DNA of 64,000 bases from Paenibacillus albicereus (GTDB taxonomy: Bacteria > Bacillota > Bacilli > Paenibacillales > Paenibacillaceae), in the NCBI RefSeq assembly GCF_012676905.1, contig NZ_CP051428.1, positions 3,744,001 to 3,808,000 of the forward strand, read 5' to 3'. A program made the position numbers and the translations under genes. Positions 27,786 to 35,802 of the stretch are shown here, one piece after another (the stretch's first letter is position 1; each line of letters opens with the position of its first letter). Below the pieces are notes generated by a model, which had not been told where the DNA came from, made no database searches, and saw nothing but the letters and a program-made list of their open reading frames with translations.

Positions 27786-28825
27786 GCGGAGCCGGCCGGC
27801 CGCCGGTCCACGACCGCTACGTCCGCCAGACGCGCTTCGCGCCGATCGGCCCGGACGGCCAGCAGCGGCTGGGCGGATCCGTTGCCGCCGTCGTCGGCGT
27901 CGGCGCGCTCGGCTGCGTCATCGCCTCGCATCTGGCGCGCAGCGGCGTCGGCGAGCTGCGGCTCATCGACCGCGACGTCGTGGAGCTCAGCAATCTGCAG
28001 CGGCAGCTGCTGTACGACGAAGAGGATGCCGCCGCCAGCCTCCCCAAGGCGGAAGCCGCTGCGGCGAAGCTCCGGCGGGCCAACGGCAGCATCTCGATCC
28101 GCGCCTATGCGACGGATCTGCATGCCGGCAATGCGGACGAGCTGCTCGGCGGAGCGCAGCTCATCCTCGACGGCACCGACAATTTTCAGACCCGCTACCT
28201 GCTCAACGACTATGCGGTCCGCGCGGGCATCCCTTGGATCTACGGCGGAGCGGTCGGAGGCGGAGGCATGACGATGAGCGTGCTGCCCGGCTCCGGCCCC
28301 TGCTACCGCTGCCTCTTTCCCGAGCCGCCCGCCTCGGGTCTTGCGGACACCTGCGAGACGGCGGGAGTCGTCTCGCCGCTCGTCGACGTGATCGGATCGC
28401 TGCAGGCGATGGAAGCGATCAAGTGGCTCGCCGGCCGTGCCGAGGACATGCGCGGAAGCCTGCTTCAGCTCGATCTTTGGCGCAACTCCTGGATGCCGCT
28501 CGGCGTGGCCGAAGCCAGGCGGGCGGACTGCCCTTGCTGCGGCCGACGCGAGTTCCCTTACCTGGAGCCGGAGCAGGAAGCGGCGGCGGCGCTGTGCGGA
28601 CGCTCCACCGTGCAGGTGCGCCCCGCCATCGCCCGCCCGCTCGATCTGCGCGCTCTCGCGGATCGGCTCTCCTCGGCAGGCGAGGTCCGGCTGACGCCGT
28701 ACTCGCTCCGATACGAGCGGGACGAGCAGGTTTCCGTCGTCTTCTTTCCCGATTCGAGGGCGCTTATCCAAGGCATGGAAGATCCTATTAAAGCAAAAGC
28801 CGTTTATGCCGATATATTAGGATGA
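27782..28825 (+). CDS. moeB: MoaD-adenylating enzyme MoeB (ThiF family)
   Basis: A 347-residue E1-like enzyme with the nucleotide-binding GVGALGCVIASHLARSG, DRDVVELSNLQRQ and LDGTDNFQTRYLLND. Structural zinc Cys pairs are CYRC and CPCC, and the candidate active Cys is in ADTCETAGVVSP. The C-terminal 80 residues do not look like a rhodanese domain, so sulfur delivery probably needs a separate protein. Its start overlaps the stop of the moaDE gene (ATGA), tying it to molybdopterin synthase activation. Confidence 0.92.
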   Translation: MSGAGRPPVHDRYVRQTRFAPIGPDGQQRLGGSVAAVVGVGALGCVIASHLARSGVGELRLIDRDVVELSNLQRQLLYDEEDAAASLPKAEAAAAKLRRANGSISIRAYATDLHAGNADELLGGAQLILDGTDNFQTRYLLNDYAVRAGIPWIYGGAVGGGGMTMSVLPGSGPCYRCLFPEPPASGLADTCETAGVVSPLVDVIGSLQAMEAIKWLAGRAEDMRGSLLQLDLWRNSWMPLGVAEARRADCPCCGRREFPYLEPEQEAAAALCGRSTVQVRPAIARPLDLRALADRLSSAGEVRLTPYSLRYERDEQVSVVFFPDSRALIQGMEDPIKAKAVYADILG

Positions 28826-28922
28826 TTATAGGTCGGAGGTAGGATGCTGCCTGCTTGCCGGTTCCGACGATAGTAGCAGGGCGGCTTTCCGCCGTCCAAG
28901 ACTAACCTTGCCGAGGTGCACC

Positions 28923-29990
28923 ATGAGGGTCCATATTTCCGATCTAAAGGAAGGCGATCTGCTGTCGAGCGACGCCTTCAACCACTATGGCTTGAACGTC
29001 ATGGCCAAAGGAACCCGGCTGACCTCCTACGAGATCGCCAAGCTGTCGCAGCACAATATCGACTACGTGGATGTCGAGATGAATCGGCCCGCAGCCGTTC
29101 ATGCCGGCGCCGGCCATCGGACGATCGAATCCGGGCTGCCGCCGCGCTGGCTGCCGTCCATGAAGCCCCTCTACGAGAACGCCATAACCGGCTGCGAGAA
29201 TCTATTTCGCAAGGCGCTGGAGGAAGGCAAAGTAAGCGAGGAGGACGTGCACGAGTCGTTCGGCCCGCTCATGTCCAGCTTCCAGATGGAGCGGGACGTC
29301 GTCTCGATGCTGCTGCTGCTCGACACGAACGACGATTACACGTACCATCATTCGGTGCAGGTCGGCATGCTGTCCTACTATCTGGCCTCCTGGCTGGGCT
29401 TCTCCGAGGAAGAGTCGGGGCGCATCGGCAAAGCCGGCTTCCTGCACGACATCGGCAAATGCAAAATCCCGAAGGAAATCCTGAACAAGCCGGAAAAGCT
29501 GACGAGCGAGGAGTATCGGGAGGTCAAGCGCCATACGCTCTACGGCGAAGAAATCATCCTCAGCACCTACGACGATCCGTTCCTCTCCAGCGCCGCTCTC
29601 CAGCACCATGAGCGCATGGACGGCACCGGCTATCCCCACGGCATCATGGGAGCGGAGATTTCCCCCATCGCCAAGATCGTCGCCGTCGCCGACGTGTACA
29701 GCGCGATGATCTCCACTCGCACCTACCAGCAGAAACGGGACTTGCTCTACGTACTGCGCGAGCTGTACCGCATGAGCTTCCGCGAGCTGGATCCGCATAC
29801 GACCCACACGTTCATCCGACATATGATTCCGAACTTCATCGGCAAGAGCGTAGAGCTCGACAACGGCCAATCCGGCACGTTCGTCATGACGCATCCGAGC
29901 GAGTTCTTCCGCCCGCTTGTCCAGATCGGGGATCAGTTCATCGACTTGTCCGAGCAGCGGGAGCTGGAGATTACGCAGATTTATATGTAA
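28923..29990 (+). CDS. HD-GYP domain protein (probable cyclic-di-GMP phosphodiesterase)
   Basis: The ATG at 28923 has GAGGTG five bases upstream; product 355 residues. An N-terminal domain (MRVHISDLKEGDLLSSDAF) precedes the HD-GYP domain with HSVQVG, HDIGKCKIP and HHERMDGTGYPHG. Domain order and length mirror the 23.1-24.2 kb protein, so the two are paralogues of one subfamily. It is probably cytoplasmic, since no membrane segment is visible. Confidence 0.9.
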   Translation: MRVHISDLKEGDLLSSDAFNHYGLNVMAKGTRLTSYEIAKLSQHNIDYVDVEMNRPAAVHAGAGHRTIESGLPPRWLPSMKPLYENAITGCENLFRKALEEGKVSEEDVHESFGPLMSSFQMERDVVSMLLLLDTNDDYTYHHSVQVGMLSYYLASWLGFSEEESGRIGKAGFLHDIGKCKIPKEILNKPEKLTSEEYREVKRHTLYGEEIILSTYDDPFLSSAALQHHERMDGTGYPHGIMGAEISPIAKIVAVADVYSAMISTRTYQQKRDLLYVLRELYRMSFRELDPHTTHTFIRHMIPNFIGKSVELDNGQSGTFVMTHPSEFFRPLVQIGDQFIDLSEQRELEITQIYM

Positions 29991-29995
29991 AACTA

Positions 29996-30043
29996 AAAAG
30001 CCCTCCCCTTCCCGCCTGATGAGGCGGAAGAGGAGGGCTTTTG
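29996..30043. terminator. Bidirectional terminator
   Basis: A long stem AAAAGCCCTCC...GGAGGGCTTTT with an inner CTTCCCGCC/GGCGGAAG arm and a TGATGA loop separates the convergent HD-GYP and GRDP-like genes. Confidence 0.88.
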
Positions 30044-30166
30044 ACTGGCAAGGGCCGCGTCTTCCGAGTCGAAGGGAGAGGAGAAATTCGGAGAAACTCG
30101 TCATCCGCTCGAATGGAGCGGCAACGGACTTCCTATGGCACCCGTGAAAGACGCTGCACCGAAGGC

Positions 30167-31246
30167 TCAGTCTCCCCCGCCTCCGCAGCTGCTGGACGAG
30201 CAGCTGCTGCCCGAGGAGCAGCTGCTCGACGAACCTCCGTCGGAGGAGCCGCCTCCGCTTCCGCTATCGGAACGGCCGCTTCCGCCCTCATCGTACGAGC
30301 CGCCGCTCGCGCAACCCGACGCCGAACAGCTGCTTTGAGAGCGTTGCCGCTCCTCTTCCGGCAGATGCTGCTCCATCTGCTCGTCGAACGAACCGCCCAT
30401 CGAGCTCAGGAGCATCGCCCCGCCCAGCATCGCGCCATAGCCGGGATCGGCGTAGCTGCTCGCAGCCGCTGGAGAGGACGAGCGTCCGCGATCGGCGCTT
30501 CGTTCCTCGCGTACTTCGGCAGCCTGACGGCGGAGCTTATCGAGCAGATAGGAGGCGAGCCGTTCGTCCGCCTCGGGACGGATCAGCGCTGAACGCAGCT
30601 CCCGCTCCTCGTCGTCCTGCAGCCGCCGGAGCCGCTCTTCGTCGAGCGGATGACGGAAAAATCCTCCCCAGGCGACAGGAGCGAAGGCGTGAAACCGGAA
30701 CAGCGCCGCGTAGGCCAGATCGAACCAGGCGCGGCCGCCGGGGTCCGGCACGCTTTCGGCCGCCGGCTCGTGATGCAGCGGTCCGCCGGTCAGTTCCCGG
30801 CCGAAGCGCTCGTAGTCGCGGGTATACATCAGCATCTCATGCCAGACTCCGTCCACCTCGTCGCTGAACATCGGCACGCTGCGCAGCAGCGAGCACAGCA
30901 CGAAGTACCGCTTCAGCTCGAGCAGCAGCAGCTCGAACCGCTCCAGCGAGCACTCAGGATGCTCGGTCAAATAGCGCTGCCGCAGCCGATCGACGTAGTC
31001 GGCGGGAAGGGCACGCTCGAGCTTGGCGAGAGTGTCCTGCACCGGAGCGTCCGGCAGCGCCCCGAGACGCTCCCAGCCTTCCGTTTCACGGCCGGCTTCC
31101 GCAACGGGATCCCGACGGATGCTCGCTTGGGAACGTGGAGCCGCGCCGCGCCCGGCTTTTGCTTTGGAGCCGTTCGATTTGGAGACGAAGACGAACACGA
31201 CAAGCAAGAAGGCGATGATGAGCGCCAAAGAAGTACCGGATGACAT
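30167..31246 (-). CDS. Membrane-anchored protein with GRDP-like helical domain and Ser/Gly/Cys-rich tail
   Basis: A 359-residue protein with one N-terminal membrane helix (LALIIAFLLVVFVFV), a soluble helical domain (about residues 75-200) containing FVLCSLLRSVPMFSDEVD followed by WHEMLMYTRDYERF, and a C-terminal tail (about 285-359) made almost only of Ser, Gly and Cys. The domain resembles the glycine-rich domain protein family (DUF1399-like), in which a VDxxWH segment is typical. Tails of this type may be surface-exposed, disulfide-rich or fold-free. Ribosome binding site GGAAAGGAGCCCTCCC is strong. Function unknown. Confidence 0.65.
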   Translation of the reverse strand: MSSGTSLALIIAFLLVVFVFVSKSNGSKAKAGRGAAPRSQASIRRDPVAEAGRETEGWERLGALPDAPVQDTLAKLERALPADYVDRLRQRYLTEHPECSLERFELLLLELKRYFVLCSLLRSVPMFSDEVDGVWHEMLMYTRDYERFGRELTGGPLHHEPAAESVPDPGGRAWFDLAYAALFRFHAFAPVAWGGFFRHPLDEERLRRLQDDEERELRSALIRPEADERLASYLLDKLRRQAAEVREERSADRGRSSSPAAASSYADPGYGAMLGGAMLLSSMGGSFDEQMEQHLPEEERQRSQSSCSASGCASGGSYDEGGSGRSDSGSGGGSSDGGSSSSCSSGSSCSSSSCGGGGD

Positions 31247-31286
31247 GGGAGGGCTCCTTTCCGCGAACCGATTTATGCCGATCTTA

Positions 31287-32288
31287 TCACAAATCGGTCC
31301 CGGTCAGCGGAATTCCCGCACATTTCCGCAGCTCGTCGGCCATACGGGCAAACCGCTCCGGGTTTTCGCCTTTCGCAGCCGCCTTGAACCAGGCGGGCGA
31401 CAGCCAGCCGCTGATGATTTCCTCGGCGTTGCTTCTGAGCAGGCCCTCCCCGTCCGCGCTGCGACGCAGCCGATCCGCCAGCCGCGCGTAGTGGGCCGCC
31501 CCGCTTTCGTCGCCGGCCGCCTTGCGCGCCTGCCATGCCGGCTGGATGTACGAAACGATGAGATGGGCGCACGTATCGGAAGAGAGCCGGGCAACCGGCA
31601 GGGCAAGGCCGGCTTGACTACCTGCCAAGGATGCGGCTCCCCGGCTTGCCGCGGGGCAGGTCGAAGGAGGATCGGACGGCGCAGGCGGACGGATTCCCGT
31701 CTCGGTCGAGCTTGCGGCGTCTTTGCGCCATGCGTCCAGCCTCGCCTCGACGTCCCGGATCAGATGGCGCAGCGTTCGCCCTCCCGTCGCCAGCGCCTGC
31801 TCGCAATCCCGCTTGCGCGCCGGATCGAGCTGGCTATGGCTGACGATATGGGTGGACGGCGATTTGCTCCACTTGGCGCAGCAATAGGCCAAATAAGCGA
31901 CGTATCGGTCATAGGCCGCCTCGAAGCGGATGCCTCCGCCGTAGCACAGCTCGATGCCGAGCGCGGCGTCGTTGGCGTCTGCGCCGAAGCGGCGATTGTC
32001 CTCCGGCGCCTGACGCTGGACATGGTACGCCTTTTCTGCGGGCTCACTGCCGGTGCCGGTCGGGATGATCTCCAGGATGCGCTGGTCGTCGATGAAGACA
32101 TGGGCGGAGGCGTACCGCTCCGTCTGCCGGTCGAAGTAGCGGAAATGCGCCTCCGCCGTCGCGCCGGGGTTCCCGGTATCGTGAGCGACGAAAAAAGCCG
32201 GGCCTCCGGCGGTCAGCCGAAGGCCCGGCCTCGTCTCGGGGCGGATGCGGATGTAGCGGCGCTCGATCGGATAGCCGGGATCAAGCAT
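31287..32288 (-). CDS. N-acetylmuramoyl-L-alanine amidase (endolysin)
   Basis: A 333-residue protein with an Amidase_2-type catalytic domain at residues 20-180: zinc-binding His in FFVAHDTGNPGA, the AHVFIDDQ region, and a His in HIVSHSQLDP. The C-terminal part (about residues 225-333) contains two related helical repeats of roughly 40 residues, each with a segment of the type SPAW or QPAW and ending in ARLADRLRRSA or ARMADELRKCA. These could be a cell-wall-binding module. The start overlaps the holin gene by eight bases. With the holin and XhlA it forms the lysis cassette that would free tail particles. Confidence 0.88.
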   Translation of the reverse strand: MLDPGYPIERRYIRIRPETRPGLRLTAGGPAFFVAHDTGNPGATAEAHFRYFDRQTERYASAHVFIDDQRILEIIPTGTGSEPAEKAYHVQRQAPEDNRRFGADANDAALGIELCYGGGIRFEAAYDRYVAYLAYCCAKWSKSPSTHIVSHSQLDPARKRDCEQALATGGRTLRHLIRDVEARLDAWRKDAASSTETGIRPPAPSDPPSTCPAASRGAASLAGSQAGLALPVARLSSDTCAHLIVSYIQPAWQARKAAGDESGAAHYARLADRLRRSADGEGLLRSNAEEIISGWLSPAWFKAAAKGENPERFARMADELRKCAGIPLTGTDL

Positions 32289-32562
32289 CTTCTCCCTCCT
32301 TGCGGATCGCCTCGGCGGTCTGCTTGACGAGCTGGTTGCCGTAGACGGCGACGGCGCCGCAAAAGATGCCCTGCATCACGCCTTCCGCCGTCCAGCCTGC
32401 GGTGAAGCCGGCGAAGCCAATGCCGTTCGCGGTGACGAGATAGATGATGAGCCAGTCCGGGATGCCGGCCGTCCGTTTGAGGCCGTAGCCGATGATCCAG
32501 CAGACGGCGACGACGCCGGCCAGCTCGGGACGGATCATCGTCTGGATGAGGGTCCAGTCCAT
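32281..32562 (-). CDS. Phage holin
   Basis: The start is the ATG at 32562 (AAAGGAGGCTCGCATCC upstream), giving 93 residues. There are hydrophobic segments at LAGVVAVCWIIGYGL, WLIIYLVTANGIGFAGF and GVMQGIFCGAVAVYG, and the C-terminus is charged. Layout and gene position between XhlA and the amidase fit a holin. Confidence 0.85.
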   Translation of the reverse strand: MDWTLIQTMIRPELAGVVAVCWIIGYGLKRTAGIPDWLIIYLVTANGIGFAGFTAGWTAEGVMQGIFCGAVAVYGNQLVKQTAEAIRKEGEDA

Positions 32563-32587
32563 GGATGCGAGCCTCCTTTGATTACCT

Positions 32588-32902
32588 TTATTCAAGAATC
32601 TTGAAAACAAGGCCCAGCAGCGAGGCCGCCAGGCCGATGAGGGTGAACGAGGTCGTGATGAGCCAGCGCTGGCCCTGCTTGATGCCGTCGATGCTGGCCC
32701 GGATCTCGTCGATCCGGTGATGCGCGGCGCGCGCCCGCTGGGCGGCCTCGCGCGCCGTCTCGTCGCTTTTTTCCAGGCGTTCGATGAGCCGCGTGACTCC
32801 GGAGGCCAACTCGCCGAGAGCCCGAGTATTGACTTCCTGCAGCGTCTCGAGCTTCACCACTTGGGATACGATCGCCTGGAGCTGATTCTCGGGTCTGCTC
32901 AT
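32588..32902 (-). CDS. xhlA: XhlA-like hemolysin/holin-associated protein
   Basis: The start is the ATG at 32902 (AAAGGAGAAACCCGGC upstream), giving 104 residues. A long coiled-coil region is followed by a single C-terminal membrane helix (FTLIGLAASLLGLVFKIL). This is the XhlA architecture; XhlA acts with the XhlB holin in PBSX lysis. Confidence 0.82.
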   Translation of the reverse strand: MSRPENQLQAIVSQVVKLETLQEVNTRALGELASGVTRLIERLEKSDETAREAAQRARAAHHRIDEIRASIDGIKQGQRWLITTSFTLIGLAASLLGLVFKILE

Positions 32903-32942
32903 GCCGGGTTTCTCCTTTCGAACGGTGGGGAGGGGAAAGACG

Positions 32943-33272
32943 CTATAAGACGCTCGCTGGCAGAAGGACCTCATCGGCGTTTTCTTTAGTTTTGATCTTT
33001 TGAGAAAGATATCTTAGAAGCACCGAGTAGTACATCAGAACATTGCTTTCTCCAAGTTTCCTTTGTCCATCCTGATATCCGTCCAAAGAGCTCTTCGATA
33101 GCGTCAACTCTTCAGAAAAGTCGAGCTTCTCATCAACCGGAACGACCATCATGGCGTTGCTGAGCAAGATTGCACCCGATTGAATAATTTGATAATGGAT
33201 TCGGAATTGATTGATATTTCCATCCATATCAAAGTTCTGGGTTACTGCCAGCAATTTAATCTGTTTTTTCAT
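32943..33272 (-). CDS. Hypothetical protein of the fibre cassette
   Basis: A 109-residue protein encoded on clearly lower-GC DNA directly after the fibre gene (23 bases between). No family recognised. Position and shared base composition with the fibre C-terminal part suggest that it travels with it, perhaps as a fibre assembly chaperone; that is inference. Confidence 0.6.
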   Translation of the reverse strand: MKKQIKLLAVTQNFDMDGNINQFRIHYQIIQSGAILLSNAMMVVPVDEKLDFSEELTLSKSSLDGYQDGQRKLGESNVLMYYSVLLRYLSQKIKTKENADEVLLPASVL

Positions 33273-33295
33273 GCTTTAACCTCCTGAAAATGAAT

Positions 33296-34933
33296 CTAGA
33301 ATCCTTGAGCGTGGTTGAAGCGCAAAGAATGATAGCCTCTACGCCATGCCACAATTCGATACATGAACCTGGAATTGGGTTTTCCCTTGACAACAAAACT
33401 GCTTGAATCGCGCACAGGGACGTAAAAGGCGCCTTCGTCCATTCCTTGGATAAAGACTTGGTAGTCTTCCCCCCTGATTTCCACCGATTCAAGGAATATG
33501 CGATCCATGGAAATGACGGATACTCCATCCTCTCCTACAATGGATTCGCCAAAGTCCTCAAAACGGTTTTCTGGCGATTCCACGGCGTAAAGAAGTTGAT
33601 CTCCATAACTTGCGGTTGATACAACAGCAGATTTCGTACCGCCTACGCTGAAGGATTTCACAACTCTGACGCCTGTTGCATCCCAATAAGCGCTCTGCTG
33701 ACTGTTGGCGTACATTGAAATGCTGTTGTCTCCATTCCATAGCAGCCCCGTGTCATGATCGCCGATCGCTAGATCGACGACTGCTTGAGTATTCATATTG
33801 CTTCTGCCTGATCCTCCATTAAAGCCTACCGCCAACGTGCCAGATACTCTGGCGTTGCCCACTCCGGTCACTTTGAAGAAGGGCTGCCACGCATTGGCTC
33901 CAATCGTTCCCACATCTAAAATGGCGCTCGCATCTGCCATATACCGGCTTGCCACAATGAGCCCTACTGCCGCCGGATGGTCTTGCCAGTTTACAATCGA
34001 TGCGGCAGGAGTAATGCCTGCTGGAGGAAACGATGATGCAGAATTGACGGCCTTTGCATGCCCGTGACGTTCAATATGGACGGCCGATTGATTTGAAGAA
34101 GAGGGACCGTTCAACGATAATATTGGAGCCCAATTAAGAGTGTCAAAAAAAGTACCCAAACGAATCGTATTGTTTCCAACCATTCGAATGCCATCTGTAG
34201 AACCTGCTGCGTTTTCGTAGACCGCGTAATGCTTTCCATCTGACGCATTTTGTCCGCGGAAATAGATCGGAGAGTCAGCAAGGTTGAGATTTGAACCGCC
34301 GCCCCCGCCTAGATTCAGCTTGTTGGGGATGGTAACGTTTCCGGTGGATCGAGCTATATCCAGCCCTTTTGTTATAAAGGCTCCGCTGTTGTCATAGGTC
34401 CAGAAGGATAAATTTCCTCCTCCATTTCCTGCGACGCTCGGTCCATCCAATCCGATTGCGCCATAATTATTGCCGTTGTACTTCATCATCAAATGAACCT
34501 GACCACCCGAACTGGTTCCTTGAGTCGTTGTCATCGATTTGAAGCTTGGATTGGCTGCCTTCTGCAGATCTTGATCAAAATGGAACCCATCTGCGGTATC
34601 GGCATTCAAACCTGATCCAGGACCGCCATTCCACAGCCTTCTATCCGACTCCGATACATGGGCGTTTGAATTAGAGCTATGGGAAGCAAGCTGAGCCTTG
34701 GCGTCGTCCACCTCCGCCTTACGCGCGGCGTCGTCCGCGGCCGCCGGGGCGGCCACCTTGACGCGGCCGGCGGCGTCGCGCTGCATGAGCTTGCCGGGCG
34801 AAGCCTGGCTCGTCGCGCCGTGCGCTCCTTCCACGATCGCCGCATGGGCGGACGCCGCATTCACCTCGCCGCCGAGCGCGTTCAGATCCGCCTCGGTGAC
34901 GACATCGTTGAACTTCCAATCCGTTTTTGCCAT
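33296..34933 (-). CDS. Tail fibre / receptor-binding protein
   Basis: A 545-residue protein. The N-terminal 85 residues (DWKFNDVVTEADLNALGGE, GAHGATSQASPGKLMQRDA) are the conserved attachment part of Bacillota tail fibres, encoded by GC-rich DNA. From about residue 86 (position 34680) the DNA becomes low in GC and the protein becomes a Gly/Asn/Ser-rich beta structure (for example TADGFHFDQDLQ, LNLGGGGGSNLNL, then RVSGTLAVGFNGG). The last 100 residues (ISMDRIFLESVEIRGEDYQV onward) look like a fibre tip. The composition step marks a recombination joint that swaps receptor specificity. Confidence 0.82.
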   Translation of the reverse strand: MAKTDWKFNDVVTEADLNALGGEVNAASAHAAIVEGAHGATSQASPGKLMQRDAAGRVKVAAPAAADDAARKAEVDDAKAQLASHSSNSNAHVSESDRRLWNGGPGSGLNADTADGFHFDQDLQKAANPSFKSMTTTQGTSSGGQVHLMMKYNGNNYGAIGLDGPSVAGNGGGNLSFWTYDNSGAFITKGLDIARSTGNVTIPNKLNLGGGGGSNLNLADSPIYFRGQNASDGKHYAVYENAAGSTDGIRMVGNNTIRLGTFFDTLNWAPILSLNGPSSSNQSAVHIERHGHAKAVNSASSFPPAGITPAASIVNWQDHPAAVGLIVASRYMADASAILDVGTIGANAWQPFFKVTGVGNARVSGTLAVGFNGGSGRSNMNTQAVVDLAIGDHDTGLLWNGDNSISMYANSQQSAYWDATGVRVVKSFSVGGTKSAVVSTASYGDQLLYAVESPENRFEDFGESIVGEDGVSVISMDRIFLESVEIRGEDYQVFIQGMDEGAFYVPVRDSSSFVVKGKPNSRFMYRIVAWRRGYHSLRFNHAQGF

Positions 34934-34936
34934 CGT

Positions 34937-35221
34937 CTATCCCTCCTCCACTGTGACCGACTGCAGCATGAGCGTGTCGCTGGTGATCGGAATCTGCACA
35001 TCATTCACACTCAGCGTCTTGCCGGCCGCATCCTGCAGCTCGATCCGGTGCACCGTCCCGACCGCCTCCGCCGGAATGTAATACCTCAGCTCCACGACGC
35101 CCTGCGCCGCCCGCTTGAGCGTGAACTCCGTCAGCAGCACCGCGCCGCCGTTCAGAGAAACGCGCGCGATCCGCCCGTCCACATAAGCGGCTACGTCCTG
35201 AATCAGCGAAGCCTCGATCAT
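34937..35221 (-). CDS. Hypothetical tail-cluster protein
   Basis: A 94-residue beta-rich protein (TLKRAAQGVVELRYYIPAEA) encoded between XkdU and the fibre gene, overlapping the XkdU stop by four bases. Proteins of this size and position are regular in Paenibacillus PBSX-like clusters, but their role is not established; a baseplate-fibre adaptor is possible. Confidence 0.6.
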   Translation of the reverse strand: MIEASLIQDVAAYVDGRIARVSLNGGAVLLTEFTLKRAAQGVVELRYYIPAEAVGTVHRIELQDAAGKTLSVNDVQIPITSDTLMLQSVTVEEG

Positions 35222-35802
35222 CGTACGATCCCCTCTTCCTTCTCTGTCGTGAATCCGGTCGCGCCGAGCTTCCAGCTGCCGAGCGTCGTCTCGCGGGCCA
35301 GCCGGCGATAGCGGATGCCCTCCCTCAGCCGGAGCGTGTCCGCGACCGCCGTCTGCTGCACATAGACGAGATTCGCCGGCTTCAGCGCGGTCACCGTCTG
35401 CTCCACCTCGCGGAACAGCGACGCGTTCTGAATCGCTGCCGAGATCGTCAGCACATGCGCCTCCAGGTCGACCTGCGCCAGCGCGCGTCCCGGTCCGGCC
35501 AGATCGTCCAGCCTCTCTTGCAGGTAGCGCAGCGTAAAAGGCGGCTTCGTCGAATACCGGTTGACGACCCGCATTCGCCGAAACGCCGGCGATTCCTGCG
35601 ATTCATCCGCCCGGATGCCGAGCAGCCGCTCATGGCGGCGTACCGCCTCCACGGATGCGGTCAGTACGAAGCGGTCGTCCAGCAGGCGGGCCAGCGCCTG
35701 CTCCGCCGACGCGACCTCCGCATCCTCCGACCGGAACAGCTCCGTCATCTCGCGGCTCTCCTGATAAAATTCCGGCAGCTTCCCGATCAGCGGCTCAGCC
35801 AT
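35218..35802 (-). CDS. xkdU: XkdU-like baseplate protein (DUF2313/YmfQ)
   Basis: A 194-residue protein with the DUF2313 features GKLPEFYQESREM near the start, RHERLLGIRADE in the middle and LKPANLVYV toward the end. YmfQ/XkdU proteins belong to the baseplate wedge. The gene overlaps xkdT by eight bases. Confidence 0.82.
   Translation of the reverse strand: MAEPLIGKLPEFYQESREMTELFRSEDAEVASAEQALARLLDDRFVLTASVEAVRRHERLLGIRADESQESPAFRRMRVVNRYSTKPPFTLRYLQERLDDLAGPGRALAQVDLEAHVLTISAAIQNASLFREVEQTVTALKPANLVYVQQTAVADTLRLREGIRYRRLARETTLGSWKLGATGFTTEKEEGIVR

Noticed and set aside
33256-33528. A 90-codon minus-strand frame over the fibre 3' end
   Set aside because: It overlaps two better genes in another frame and has no ribosome binding site.
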